The notes beneath the pieces are model-generated. The model had not been told where the DNA came from. It was given only the letters and a program-made list of their open reading frames with translations, and searched no databases. The position numbers and the translations under genes are program-made. This document shows positions 24,957 to 32,293 of a DNA stretch of 39,935 nt, in pieces. The DNA is from JBBRZF01 sp038236965 (GTDB taxonomy: Bacteria > Acidobacteriota > Terriglobia > Terriglobales > Acidobacteriaceae). The DNA lies in assembly GCA_038236965.1 (NCBI GenBank), contig JBBRZF010000008.1, positions 1-39,935 on the forward strand, read 5' to 3'. Every line of letters begins with the position of its first letter. The stretch's first letter is position 1.

Positions 24957-25604
24957 ATGGTGATTTCGGCACTGGTTGGCCACAGCACGTGGAAGCTGGT
25001 ACACAAGTTGGGGGCGTTCGCCTTCATTCCCTTGGGGCTGCTGGACAATTCCGTCATTCCGCTACCCGGCAGCATGGACGCGCTGCTCGTGGTTCTGGTC
25101 GCCAATCGAGCGGACATCTGGTGGTTCTATGTCATCATGGCGACCGTTGGCTCGGTCGTCGGCGGCTATGTGACCTATCACCTGGCTCGAAAGGGCGGCA
25201 AAGACGCGCTGGAAAAGAAGCTAAAGCCCGAGAAGGCCAAACGCGTTTATCGCATCTTTGAGAAGTACGGATTCTGGTCGGTCTTTGTAGGGGCCATCTC
25301 GCCGCCGCCGGTACCTATCGTTCCCTTTCTGGCAACGGCGGGCGCCATGCAGTACTCGCGCCACAAGTTTGTGATTGCGTTAAGTTCAGGTCGATTGCTG
25401 CGGTTTACCCTGGTGGGCTGGCTTGCCGCACACTACGGGAAGCACATTTTCGGGTTCCTTACCAAGTACTACAAGCCTGCCGTCTGGACGCTGACGGCAC
25501 TGGCGGTGGTCGGCGGGATAGTCGCCCTGGGCCTCTATTTGCGGCATCGGAAGCGGAAGCGTCAAGAACGGTCAGCAAGGATTCCCGAACAGAACGCCGC
25601 CTGA
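24957..25604 (+). CDS. VTT/DedA-like membrane protein
   Basis: A 215-residue polytopic membrane protein of the VTT (SNARE-associated, DedA/YqaA) group. It shows the LGLLDNSVIPLPGSMDALLV re-entrant-type segment, GSVVGGYVTYHLARKGG, a VGAISPPPVPIVPFLATAGA segment where DedA has its Arg-bearing loop, and a very basic C-terminal tail. The Pro-rich SPPPVP replaces the F-x-R-x-x-x-x-R seen in the window's other DedA protein (7338-7985), so it is a different subfamily. GGAG lies rather far (about 16 bases) before the ATG. Function inferred only as membrane/lipid homeostasis. Confidence 0.85.
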   Translation: MVISALVGHSTWKLVHKLGAFAFIPLGLLDNSVIPLPGSMDALLVVLVANRADIWWFYVIMATVGSVVGGYVTYHLARKGGKDALEKKLKPEKAKRVYRIFEKYGFWSVFVGAISPPPVPIVPFLATAGAMQYSRHKFVIALSSGRLLRFTLVGWLAAHYGKHIFGFLTKYYKPAVWTLTALAVVGGIVALGLYLRHRKRKRQERSARIPEQNAA

Positions 25605-25670
25605 ATCTGGCATCATAGTTTTTGCATAACTCTGGCCCAGGTTGTCCAAATACCCACAGGAGACAGACTC

Positions 25671-26138
25671 ATGAAACTGAAGAAACTAATGCTGGCCATG
25701 TTGCTTGCCATCGCGGTTGCAATTATTCCGGCGGCAGCGCAAGACACCGGACACAACGATACCAACGCTAAAACCAAGAAGGCCGTGAAGAAGGCCGGAA
25801 GCGAAGTAAAAGAAGGTGCGGCCAAGGCAGAGGACAAGACCGAAGCGGCGGCGAAGAAGGTCGCGGGCAAGAGTGATGCCGACAAACTGGACATCAACAC
25901 GGCAACGAAAGAGCAGTTGGAGGCGCTCCCCGGCATAGGCCCCGCCTATTCGCAGAAGATCATCGACGGCCGTCCGTACGCAATGAAGAGCGACCTGACG
26001 AAACGAAAGATCGTGCCGCAAGCGACCTACGATGGCGTGAAAGACGAGATCATCGCCAAGGGTGGGAAGAAGACATCTGCTGCAAAGACCGAAACCACCA
26101 AGAAGGAAACCAAGGCTACGACGACCAAGAATAAGTAG
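25671..26138 (+). CDS. Secreted helix-hairpin-helix (ComEA-like) protein with Lys-rich flanks
   Basis: A 155-residue protein. Residues 1-23 form a signal peptide (MKLKK, hydrophobic core, AAAQ cleavage region). Residues 25-70 are a Lys/Ala/Glu-rich, probably helical linker. Residues 72-130 hold one helix-hairpin-helix module: LDINTATKEQLEALPGIGP followed by SQKIIDGRPY. The tail is Lys/Thr-rich. The HhH module is that of ComEA, the DNA-uptake receptor, so a role in binding DNA outside the inner membrane is a reasonable inference. GGAGAC lies shortly before the ATG. dprA, 1.9 kb away, is also a transformation gene. Confidence 0.87.
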   Translation: MKLKKLMLAMLLAIAVAIIPAAAQDTGHNDTNAKTKKAVKKAGSEVKEGAAKAEDKTEAAAKKVAGKSDADKLDINTATKEQLEALPGIGPAYSQKIIDGRPYAMKSDLTKRKIVPQATYDGVKDEIIAKGGKKTSAAKTETTKKETKATTTKNK

Positions 26139-26157
26139 CTTCAGCAGTGGATTCCAC

Positions 26158-26185
26158 GAGGGCAGCCCAAGCGGCTGCCCTTGCC
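26158..26185 (+). terminator. Weak rho-independent terminator
   Basis: GGGCAGCC and GGCTGCCC form an 8-pair stem with a 5-base loop, but only TTGCCTC follows. It lies 20 bases after the helix-hairpin-helix gene. Confidence 0.55.
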
Positions 26186-26245
26186 TCTTCAGGCCGCGAA
26201 GTTCCCGCCACTGGCCCGTGCTGGGGTAAAATCTAAATACGCCTT

Positions 26246-27292
26246 ATGTCACTTACCAAAGCTCAAGCGCTGGAAATGTTTCGCTCCGACGATCTCATCG
26301 GCATCGGCATGGAAGCTGACGCCGAACGCCGGAAGCATCACCCCGACGGCATCGTCAGCTACATCATCGATCGCAATATCAACTACACGAATCTGTGTAC
26401 GGAGTACTGCACCTTTTGCGCTTTCTATGCGCCGGTCAATGGGCCGGGGCGTTCGAAGGGCTACGTGCTGGATTTCGAGACCATTTACGAGAAGATACGC
26501 GAGACGGTGGAGATGGGCGGCACCGGCGTGTTGATGCAAGGCGGCATCAATCCCGACCTGAAGATCGAGTGGTTCGAATCTCTCTTCAGCGGCATCAAGC
26601 AACGCTTCCCGCAGATCCATTTGCATTGTCTTACTTCGTCAGAAGTATTGGGTATCGCCGAGTTCAGCAACATCACGGTAGAAGAGACCATCAAGCGTTT
26701 GCGCGATGCAGGCCTTGACTCGATTCCTGGTGGCGGCGCGGAAATCCTCGATGACGAAGTGCGCGCCAAGATCGCGCGACTCAAGTGCATGACCGAAGAT
26801 TGGCTGGGCGTGCATCGCACGGCCCACAGACTGGGCATGAGGACCACGGCCACCATGATGTTCGGCGTGGGAGAAACGCTGGAGCAGCGCGTCAATCATT
26901 TCCAGCACATCTACGAATTGCAGGAAGAGACGGGCGGATTCACGGCGTTCATCCCGTGGTCATTCCAGCCGGGCAATACCGCATTGGGCGGGCGTGGATG
27001 GGAGGAAGCGACGGCGGTCGAGTACCTGAAGACGCTGGCTATCTCGCGCATCTACCTTTCAAACTTCCTGAATGTGCAGTCGAGCTGGGTGACGCAGGGA
27101 TTGAAAGTCTGCCAGATGGGATTGCATTTCGGCGGCAACGACGTCGGTTCCGTGATGCTGGAAGAAAACGTGGTCAAGGCCGCGGGCACTTCGAACTGCA
27201 CGACCGAGGAAGAACTGCGGCATATCATCCGTGACGCCGGATTCCGTCCGGTGCAGAGAGATACGCTGTATATGAAATACTTTGTGAACTAG
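26246..27292 (+). CDS. mqnC: Cyclic dehypoxanthine futalosine synthase MqnC
   Basis: A 348-residue radical SAM enzyme that cyclises dehypoxanthine futalosine in the futalosine menaquinone pathway. The iron-sulphur cluster motif is C51-x3-C55-x2-C58 (CTEYCTFCAFY). Other family marks are MQGGINPDLKIEW, LDSIPGGGAEIL, GVHRTAHRLGMRTTATMMFG, AFIPWSFQPGNTAL and GLHFGGNDVGSVMLEENV, which distinguish MqnC from the related MqnE. Length is normal. No clear ribosome binding site precedes the ATG; an AT-rich GGTAAAATCT lies about 20 bases upstream. A terminator follows at 27498. Confidence 0.96.
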   Translation: MSLTKAQALEMFRSDDLIGIGMEADAERRKHHPDGIVSYIIDRNINYTNLCTEYCTFCAFYAPVNGPGRSKGYVLDFETIYEKIRETVEMGGTGVLMQGGINPDLKIEWFESLFSGIKQRFPQIHLHCLTSSEVLGIAEFSNITVEETIKRLRDAGLDSIPGGGAEILDDEVRAKIARLKCMTEDWLGVHRTAHRLGMRTTATMMFGVGETLEQRVNHFQHIYELQEETGGFTAFIPWSFQPGNTALGGRGWEEATAVEYLKTLAISRIYLSNFLNVQSSWVTQGLKVCQMGLHFGGNDVGSVMLEENVVKAAGTSNCTTEEELRHIIRDAGFRPVQRDTLYMKYFVN

Positions 27293-27330
27293 GTCGGCTT
27301 GGGCGCGGCTTTAGCGTCTACCTGGGCGCC

Positions 27331-27441
27331 AGGGCTAAAGCCCTTCTTTACTCCAGCTATTCGCCGGGCTAAAGCCCGGCGCTTCCACCAAATTCAACAG
27401 CAAGAGCGCTATTCCCCGGGCTAAAGCCCGGCGCTTCCACC
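27331..27441. repeat. REP-like GGGCTAAAGCCC hairpin repeats
   Basis: Three hairpins: AGGGCTAAAGCCCT at 27331, and two 28-base copies at 27362-27389 and 27414-27441 that share CCGGGCTAAAGCCCGGCG and then CTTCCACC. Each folds into a GC-rich stem with a TAAA loop. Two decayed versions follow near 27468 and 27495. Confidence 0.85.
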
Positions 27442-27497
27442 GGATCAAGAACCAAATGTTCGCTGACGTCGCCGGGGCTCAAGCTTCGCGAACGTCG

Positions 27498-27530
27498 CCG
27501 GGGCTAAACCCCTTCCCCGGTTTTCATTTT
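27498..27530 (+). terminator. Probable rho-independent terminator after mqnC
   Basis: CCGGGG and CCCCGG pair across an 11-base loop, then TTTTCATTTTTTC. It overlaps the last, decayed copy of the GGGCTAAA repeat. Confidence 0.6.
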
Positions 27531-27645
27531 TTCATTAAAGCTGCGTGTCTTTAAGTTGCTTATTTTCAATATTTCACAAGGGAGTTGTTCGCAAAAATAT
27601 TGATACACAACGAGTTACATATCAAAATTTAGAAACCAAAGAACT

Positions 27646-27685
27646 TAGCTATTCAGCTATTGAGTTATTTAGTCATTGAGTCATT
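27646..27685. repeat. 8-base tandem array, NAGTYATT type
   Basis: Five 8-base units in register: TAGCTATT, CAGCTATT, GAGTTATT, TAGTCATT, GAGTCATT. Confidence 0.8.
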
Positions 27686-27705
27686 TGAACCCGGGCGGTA
27701 TACCA

Positions 27706-27738
27706 AAGGCCGCGGTGATGAGGCGCGGCCTTGTTTTG
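27706..27738 (+). terminator. Rho-independent terminator
   Basis: AAGGCCGCG and CGCGGCCTT form a 9-pair stem with a 9-base loop, followed by GTTTTGG. The nearest plus-strand gene before it is mqnC, 400 bases away. Confidence 0.6.
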
Positions 27739-27888
27739 GTCTCTGTATCTAGTATGACAGATTGGAGGGGGTCAACTGGACATCGATGGCGGGAATTTAT
27801 TTGGTTTGTTTTGTGCTGGATAGAGGATTTTGGAGGTCGCAGGGGCTGTAAGGGTTGGCCACCGATTTCACTCTTGGGCGGGAGCCTC

Positions 27889-27928
27889 TTGACGAAAAAG
27901 CAGCCTGACTTTATGCTGCAGTGCAGCA
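27889..27928 (+). promoter_or_regulatory. Sigma-70-type promoter overlapped by a CTGC-AGT-GCAG palindrome
   Basis: TTGACG (27889-27894), a 17-base spacer and TATGCT (27912-27917) make a good promoter for the lipase-like gene 52 bases further on. The palindrome TGCTGCA-G-TGCAGCA (27914-27928) overlaps the -10 and the expected start point, as a repressor operator would. It matches the CTGC-N3-GCAG pattern reported for the PHA regulator PhaR; that link is inference. Confidence 0.6.
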
Positions 27929-27979
27929 ATCGGTGATCGAAAGGTCCGAAGAACTGATTGCAACGCCCCCGGAGATGAT

Positions 27980-28972
27980 ATGACCAAGAGGCTTCCTCTC
28001 CATCCTGCCGATCTGATTGGGTTCAGCCGACTGGCGAATGATGCCACGGCGGGAGTAACTGACGTTGTGGAAGCTGTCCACCGCAAGGTTGCATCGACGA
28101 CTGGACGGCCGGGGCGGCAGCCAGCAACAGGGATGACCGCGGGCATTACCGCGCTGGTCTACAAGAGCATCCGCGGGGTGACCGGGCTGATCGATAGCGG
28201 CTTGAAATTGGCGCCGCTGCCGCCTCCTGCAAAGGGGAGCAGGGTGTCACTGCGACGCGAGGCCGTAGTGGCAGCGTTGAACGGCGTGCTCGGGGACTAC
28301 CTGATCAGGACGAACAATCCGCTGGCCATTTCGATGTCTTTGCGCAGTCAGGGTCGCACGATTGAAATCGAGAGGCAAGCACTACAGGCGACCCTGGGAA
28401 GGCCAACGGGCAAGGTGCTCCTGCTGGCACACGGTCTCTGTCTTGGCGATCTGCAATGGAAGCGGAAGGGACACGACCACGGAGCGGCACTGGGCTACAC
28501 GACGGTTTATCTGCACTACAACAGCGGTTTGCACGTATCTGAACACGGTCGCCTGCTGGCGGAGTTGGTGGAGACGCTTCTTGAACAGTGGCCGGCAGAG
28601 GTAGAGGAACTTTCGATCATCGGCCACAGCATGGGAGGCCTGGTGTCGCGCAGCGCTCACTACTATGGTGAGGCCGCAGGCTACCGCTGGCCTCGGCATC
28701 TGCGCAGACTCTTGTTCCTGGGAACGCCCCACCACGGCGCGCCTTTGGAGCGGCTGGGGAATTGGGTGGACACCAGCCTGGAAATCAGCCTCTATACGGC
28801 CCCATTCGCACGCCTGGGAAAGATACGCAGCGCCGGCATCACGGATATGCGGCATGGCAACTTGCTGGACGAGGACTGGAAAGGAGGCGACCGTTTCGCG
28901 TCGGCGGGAGATGTCCGCAGTCCGTTGCCTTCGCCTGCGGGAGTGGAGGTTCTACGCCATCGCCGCCACTAA
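27980..28972 (+). CDS. Lipase-like alpha/beta hydrolase, frameshifted
   Basis: The N-terminal 330 residues of a PGAP1/triacylglycerol-lipase-like hydrolase. It has a helical front part (about 1-95), then LLLAHGLCLGDLQWKRKG (oxyanion region), the nucleophile elbow GHSMGG (Ser) and LLFLGTPHHGAPLERLGN. Homology holds to about residue 321 (SPAGV), after which the frame runs into unrelated residues and a stop. The Asp and His of the triad lie in the next frame (to 29180). The pattern fits one extra G near 28946. As written, the product would be inactive. GGAG precedes the ATG by 6 bases. Confidence 0.8.
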   Translation: MTKRLPLHPADLIGFSRLANDATAGVTDVVEAVHRKVASTTGRPGRQPATGMTAGITALVYKSIRGVTGLIDSGLKLAPLPPPAKGSRVSLRREAVVAALNGVLGDYLIRTNNPLAISMSLRSQGRTIEIERQALQATLGRPTGKVLLLAHGLCLGDLQWKRKGHDHGAALGYTTVYLHYNSGLHVSEHGRLLAELVETLLEQWPAEVEELSIIGHSMGGLVSRSAHYYGEAAGYRWPRHLRRLLFLGTPHHGAPLERLGNWVDTSLEISLYTAPFARLGKIRSAGITDMRHGNLLDEDWKGGDRFASAGDVRSPLPSPAGVEVLRHRRH

Positions 28973-29180
28973 GCGAAAGGCAACTGGCAATCCCAACCTC
29001 GACTTGTTAGGAGATGGACTGGTACCGGTGAACAGCGCGTTGGGGCATCATGTGAAACCGGAAATGCGCTTGGGACTTAGTGAGTCCCACGAATGGATCG
29101 GATATGGGATGAGCCATTGGGATCTGCTCAGTCATCCCGCAGTTTATGCGCGCATTCGAGGCTGGTTCGAAATCGCGTGA
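28944..29180 (+). pseudogene. C-terminal remnant of the frameshifted lipase-like hydrolase
   Basis: In the +1 frame relative to the upstream ORF, the sequence continues REWRFYAIAATKR, LLGDGLVPVNSALG (expected catalytic Asp) and SHEWIGYGMSHWDLL (expected catalytic His). It ends RGWFEIA and stops at 29180. Joined to 27980-28946 it makes a normal protein of about 400 residues. No ribosome site precedes it. Confidence 0.8.
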
Positions 29181-29231
29181 TTACCAACGTAAGTTGCGTC
29201 GGCAAGTGCGCGATGCGAATCTTCCACGAAC

Positions 29232-29486
29232 ATGACAACGAAGCTGATTGCACCACCTTGTTTTGAAGAGCGGTTGCGGGAGTTCTTCTTGCAGAGCGCC
29301 TTCGAGAGCTGCCGTCTTCTTGGGTACGATTTACTGAACGACGATGCCCGGCGGGAGATGTACGCATTCACCGATGAGTGCATGGGCGCGCTGAAGGAAT
29401 TGAAGTTCGTCGAACTGCGACACACCCCGAAGTTCGGACCTCGCGAGCAGGATTTTGCGGAATGTAGTCCGCTGGTATCGAAGTGA
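29232..29486 (+). CDS. Small hypothetical protein
   Basis: An 84-residue ORF 51 bases after the lipase-like gene. It is charged and mixed in composition with no signal peptide or membrane helix (ERLREFFLQSAFESCRLLGY, DECMGALKELKFVELRH). I do not recognise a family. There is no clear ribosome site before the ATG, and a minus-strand ORF overlaps it, so it may not be real. It ends just before the inverted array region. Confidence 0.4.
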   Translation: MTTKLIAPPCFEERLREFFLQSAFESCRLLGYDLLNDDARREMYAFTDECMGALKELKFVELRHTPKFGPREQDFAECSPLVSK

Positions 29487-29527
29487 TCGGGTGAATTGTC
29501 TCCGTCGTGCCCTGGGGCCGGGACGAA

Positions 29528-29618
29528 ATTGGTAATTGGGTGATTTGTAAGTTGGTGATTGAAAGTCAAAGACATTGGTAAGTGGGTAATCTGTAAGTTG
29601 GTGATTGAAACGTCAAAG
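29528..29618 (+). repeat. Direct 45-base repeat built of 7-8-base GGTRATTN units
   Basis: Two copies, 29528-29571 and 29574-29618, differ by three substitutions and one insertion and end GTCAAAG. Inside each, GGTAATTG, GGTGATTT, GTAAGTTG and GTGATTGA steps repeat about every 8 bases. Confidence 0.85.
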
Positions 29619-29642
29619 TCGAAAGGCTTTGCAAGGTCATTC

Positions 29643-29694
29643 ATCACCCAATTACCAATTACCCAATTACAATTTACCCATTTACTAAATTACC
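29643..29694 (-). repeat. Inverted partner array of 29528-29618
   Basis: ATCACCCAATTACCAATTACC and following steps are the reverse complement of the GGTAATTGGGTGAT words upstream, so the region can fold into a long hairpin. Confidence 0.83.
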
Positions 29695-29776
29695 TTACAA
29701 TCGTTCGCTGTAGATCCGTTCACGAAAATTCAGGAGACGCGCTCTGTTCGCATTCTTCATTCATTCTGCGATTCTG

Positions 29777-31384
29777 TTGCAACCGCGACAGGGCGCGCTG
29801 GGAAAATTCGTTGCGAGGCTGACGGATAGAAGTTTCCAGGGCCTGTACCACGTCAACGCCTTCGATCTGGCGCTGCTGATTCCGTACTTCATCGTCCTCA
29901 TCATCCTCGCTGCCTACGGATTCCATCGCTACCAGCTTGTCTGGATGTATTACCGCCACAAGAAAAACAAGATCACGGCGCCGGAATCGCATTTCGACGA
30001 ACTGCCGAATGTGATGATCCAACTGCCAATCTTCAATGAGCAGTTCGTGGTGGACCGCCTGGTGGACGCGATATGCAAGATCGAATATCCGCGCGAAAAA
30101 CTTTTGATACAGGTGCTGGACGATTCGACGGACGAGACGGTTGCGGTGGCGAGCGAAGTAGTGGCGCGTTACGCGGCGATGGGGCATCCGGTGGAGTACA
30201 TCCATCGCACGGACCGGTACGGGTACAAAGCGGGCGCGCTCGATAACGGATTAAAGGTATCGCCAGAACCTGAGTTTATCGCCATCTTCGACGCGGACTT
30301 TACGCCGCCGACGGATTGGCTGATGAAGGTGATCCATCACTTTGCCACTCCGAACATCGGGATGGTGCAGACGCGCTGGACGCACTTGAACAGAAATTAT
30401 TCCTTCCTGACGGAAGTGGAAGCGATCCTGCTGGATGGACATTTTGTACTGGAACACGGCGGACGTTCGCGGGCGGGCGTGTTCTTCAATTTTAACGGTA
30501 CGGCTGGAATGTGGCGTCGGCAGGCGATTGACGACGCGGGCGGCTGGGAACACGACACGCTGACGGAAGACACCGACCTCAGCTATCGCGCGCAGTTGAA
30601 GGGCTGGCAATTCCGCTATCTGCAGGATGTGGAGTGTCCGGCAGAGCTGCCGATCGAGATGACGGCGTTCAAGACGCAGCAGGCGCGCTGGGCGAAAGGG
30701 CTGATCCAGTGCGCGATCAAGGACCTGCCGAAGGTGCTGAACGCGGAGGTCTCGAAGCGGGAGAAGATCGAGGCGTGGTATCACCTGACAGCAAACTTGA
30801 GCTATCCGCTGATGATCGTGCTGTCGGTGCTGTTGATGCCGGCGATGATCATCCGCTTCTACCAGGGCTGGTTCCAGATGCTGTATATCGACATCCCGCT
30901 GTTCATGGCGTCGACGTTCTCGATCTCGAGCTTTTACCTGGTATCGCAAAAAGAACTGTTTCCGGGCAAGTGGTACAGGACGTTCCTGTATCTGCCATTC
31001 CTGATGTCGCTGGGAATCGGGCTGACGATCACGAATTCCAAGGCCGTGATTGAGGCGTTGCTGGGGCATCAGACGGCGTTTGCGAGGACTCCGAAATACA
31101 GTGTGCAGGGCAAGGGCGAGAAGTCGGCAGCGGCGAAAAAGTATCGCAAGCGGCTGGGCATCGTTCCGTGGATAGAGCTCGGCATTGGGTGCTATTTTGC
31201 GGCGGCGTGTTGGTACGCAATCACGAATGAGAACTACATCACGGTTCCCTTCCTGCTGCTGTTCGTGATCGGATACTGGTACACGGGAATGATGTCGCTG
31301 CTGCAGGGGCGCTTCGATTCGCTACTGGGGCGCGGTTCGGAAAATAATGAAGAACACGTAAAACCGTTCCCGGTCGGGGTCTGA
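29777..31384 (+). CDS. Processive family 2 glycosyltransferase (CesA/CslA-like)
   Basis: A membrane beta-glycosyltransferase of about 535 residues, probably making a polysaccharide and extruding it. One N-terminal helix (about 30-49), then the GT-A domain: QLPIFNEQ, LDDSTDET, the D172-A-D174 metal motif, the TEDTD acceptor motif (263-267) and QQARW (301-305), all hallmarks of processive GT2 enzymes. Four or more C-terminal helices follow. The pattern is closest to bacterial glucomannan/cellulose-synthase-like proteins. No PilZ domain is fused. The start is uncertain: only a TTG at 29777 without a ribosome site is available before the first helix. Confidence 0.9.
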   Translation: MQPRQGALGKFVARLTDRSFQGLYHVNAFDLALLIPYFIVLIILAAYGFHRYQLVWMYYRHKKNKITAPESHFDELPNVMIQLPIFNEQFVVDRLVDAICKIEYPREKLLIQVLDDSTDETVAVASEVVARYAAMGHPVEYIHRTDRYGYKAGALDNGLKVSPEPEFIAIFDADFTPPTDWLMKVIHHFATPNIGMVQTRWTHLNRNYSFLTEVEAILLDGHFVLEHGGRSRAGVFFNFNGTAGMWRRQAIDDAGGWEHDTLTEDTDLSYRAQLKGWQFRYLQDVECPAELPIEMTAFKTQQARWAKGLIQCAIKDLPKVLNAEVSKREKIEAWYHLTANLSYPLMIVLSVLLMPAMIIRFYQGWFQMLYIDIPLFMASTFSISSFYLVSQKELFPGKWYRTFLYLPFLMSLGIGLTITNSKAVIEALLGHQTAFARTPKYSVQGKGEKSAAAKKYRKRLGIVPWIELGIGCYFAAACWYAITNENYITVPFLLLFVIGYWYTGMMSLLQGRFDSLLGRGSENNEEHVKPFPVGV

Positions 31385-31408
31385 ACCGGTGCAAGCTGGT
31401 GCGGTATT

Positions 31409-31444
31409 CGGGCCCATGCACCCCCTTGCAGGTGCCCGATTTTC
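31409..31444 (+). terminator. Possible rho-independent terminator after the glycosyltransferase
   Basis: GCACC/GGTGC forms a stem extended by CGGG/CCCG around a small bulge, followed by ATTTT. It lies between the glycosyltransferase and SRPBCC genes. Confidence 0.45.
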
Positions 31445-31454
31445 GAGGTGCGCG

Positions 31455-31970
31455 ATGCGCAAATTCCTTACTTCCTCGTTGATCGTGCTGCTGATCGTTG
31501 CAGCCCTGCTCTTGGCCTGGTGGAAGAGTCCTCTGCACCAGGTACGAACCCTGACAACCTCGGTAATTATCTATGCGCCGCCGGACCGTGTCTGGCAGGT
31601 CTTGACCGACTTCCATTCGTACCCGCAATGGAATCCATTCATCAAGCAGGCTACTGGCACCCCGCGCACGGGCGAGCGTCTGGAGCTGACGATGCAACTG
31701 GGCGATTCGACGATGAACTTCCGGCCCAAGGTCCTGGATGCTGAACTGGAACACGAACTACGCTGGCGCGGGCAGTTCGTGCTGCCGGGCTTGATGGACG
31801 GCGAGCACAGTTTTGTCCTGGAGCGCGAGGGCAACAACACGAGATTGACGCAGAGCGAGAGCTTTGACGGGTTGCTGGTGGTTCCGATGTGGAGGTCGAT
31901 GGCTCCGGCGACGCTGGAAGGCTTTCGCCAGATGAACCAGGCGATGAAGGAGCGGGCAGAGACCCGCTGA
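31455..31970 (+). CDS. Membrane-anchored SRPBCC (polyketide cyclase/START-like) protein
   Basis: A 171-residue protein with an N-terminal membrane anchor (about 5-23, SLIVLLIVAALLLAWW) and an SRPBCC ligand-binding domain: SVIIYAPPDRVWQVLTDFHSYPQWNPFI, then the ELEHELRWRG turn and C-terminal helix. The domain holds a hydrophobic pocket; the ligand is unknown. The frame opens at 31389, but GAGG lies 6 bases before the ATG at 31455 and that Met gives a clean membrane anchor. Confidence 0.85.
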   Translation: MRKFLTSSLIVLLIVAALLLAWWKSPLHQVRTLTTSVIIYAPPDRVWQVLTDFHSYPQWNPFIKQATGTPRTGERLELTMQLGDSTMNFRPKVLDAELEHELRWRGQFVLPGLMDGEHSFVLEREGNNTRLTQSESFDGLLVVPMWRSMAPATLEGFRQMNQAMKERAETR

Positions 31971-32084
31971 AGAATCGTAAGGTGTTGCGATAGTGTTTCG
32001 ATTCAGGAACTTAGGTTAAGTGTGCCCTTGGTCATCACTGAAAAGACGTGGGTTTCTGGCGGGCATTTGGTATTCTAGATTGCT

Positions 32085-32228
32085 GTGATCATCAAACTGC
32101 TGTTTGTCGTCCTGATGCTGAGTACGGTGGCGGTGTTGGGAGTGGCCGTCGCGCTGTACGTCAGGGTGAAGCGACAAATGAAAACTCCAGACGAAGGTCA
32201 CCATCGCGCTATGGATGGGGACAAGTAA
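32085..32228 (+). CDS. 47-residue single-pass membrane protein
   Basis: A short ORF from GTG. The translation is one strong hydrophobic helix (about residues 2-25, MIIKLLFVVLMLSTVAVLG) followed by a basic juxtamembrane RVKRQMK and a polar tail, ending 65 bases before bioY. This fits an N-out, C-in small membrane protein. No ribosome site is clear, but a TATTCT lies about 11 bases upstream, so it could be leaderless. I do not know the family. It shares the strand and possibly the transcript with bioY. Confidence 0.5.
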   Translation: MIIKLLFVVLMLSTVAVLGVAVALYVRVKRQMKTPDEGHHRAMDGDK

Positions 32229-32293
32229 AAACGTACCTAGCCGTAAGGCGAAGTCAGACGAAAATCATCTCGGCGTCATACAGGAAGTGTCCT

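Larger units (their letters stand above)
27293..27979. other. 687-base gap with hairpin repeats, terminators and a promoter
   Basis: Between mqnC and the lipase-like gene. It holds REP-like GGGCTAAAGCCC hairpins (27331-27441), a terminator (27498-27530), an AT-rich stretch (about 27521-27690) unlike the surroundings, an 8-base array (27646-27685), a second terminator (27706-27738) and a promoter with an operator-like palindrome (27889-27928). The ORF at 27676-27936 looks spurious. Confidence 0.65.
29487..29776. other. Gap with direct and inverted GGTAATTG-type arrays
   Basis: 290 bases before the glycosyltransferase gene. Most of it is two 45-base direct copies and a facing inverted array (listed separately). 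No gene seen. Confidence 0.6.

Noticed and set aside
27676..27936. 86-aa plus-strand frame
   Set aside because: Begins in a repeat/terminator region and overlaps the promoter of the lipase-like gene; composition is not protein-like.
29528..29618. Direct repeats as a possible CRISPR
   Set aside because: Only two 45-base copies, almost adjacent (2 bases apart), with no spacers and no cas genes in the window.
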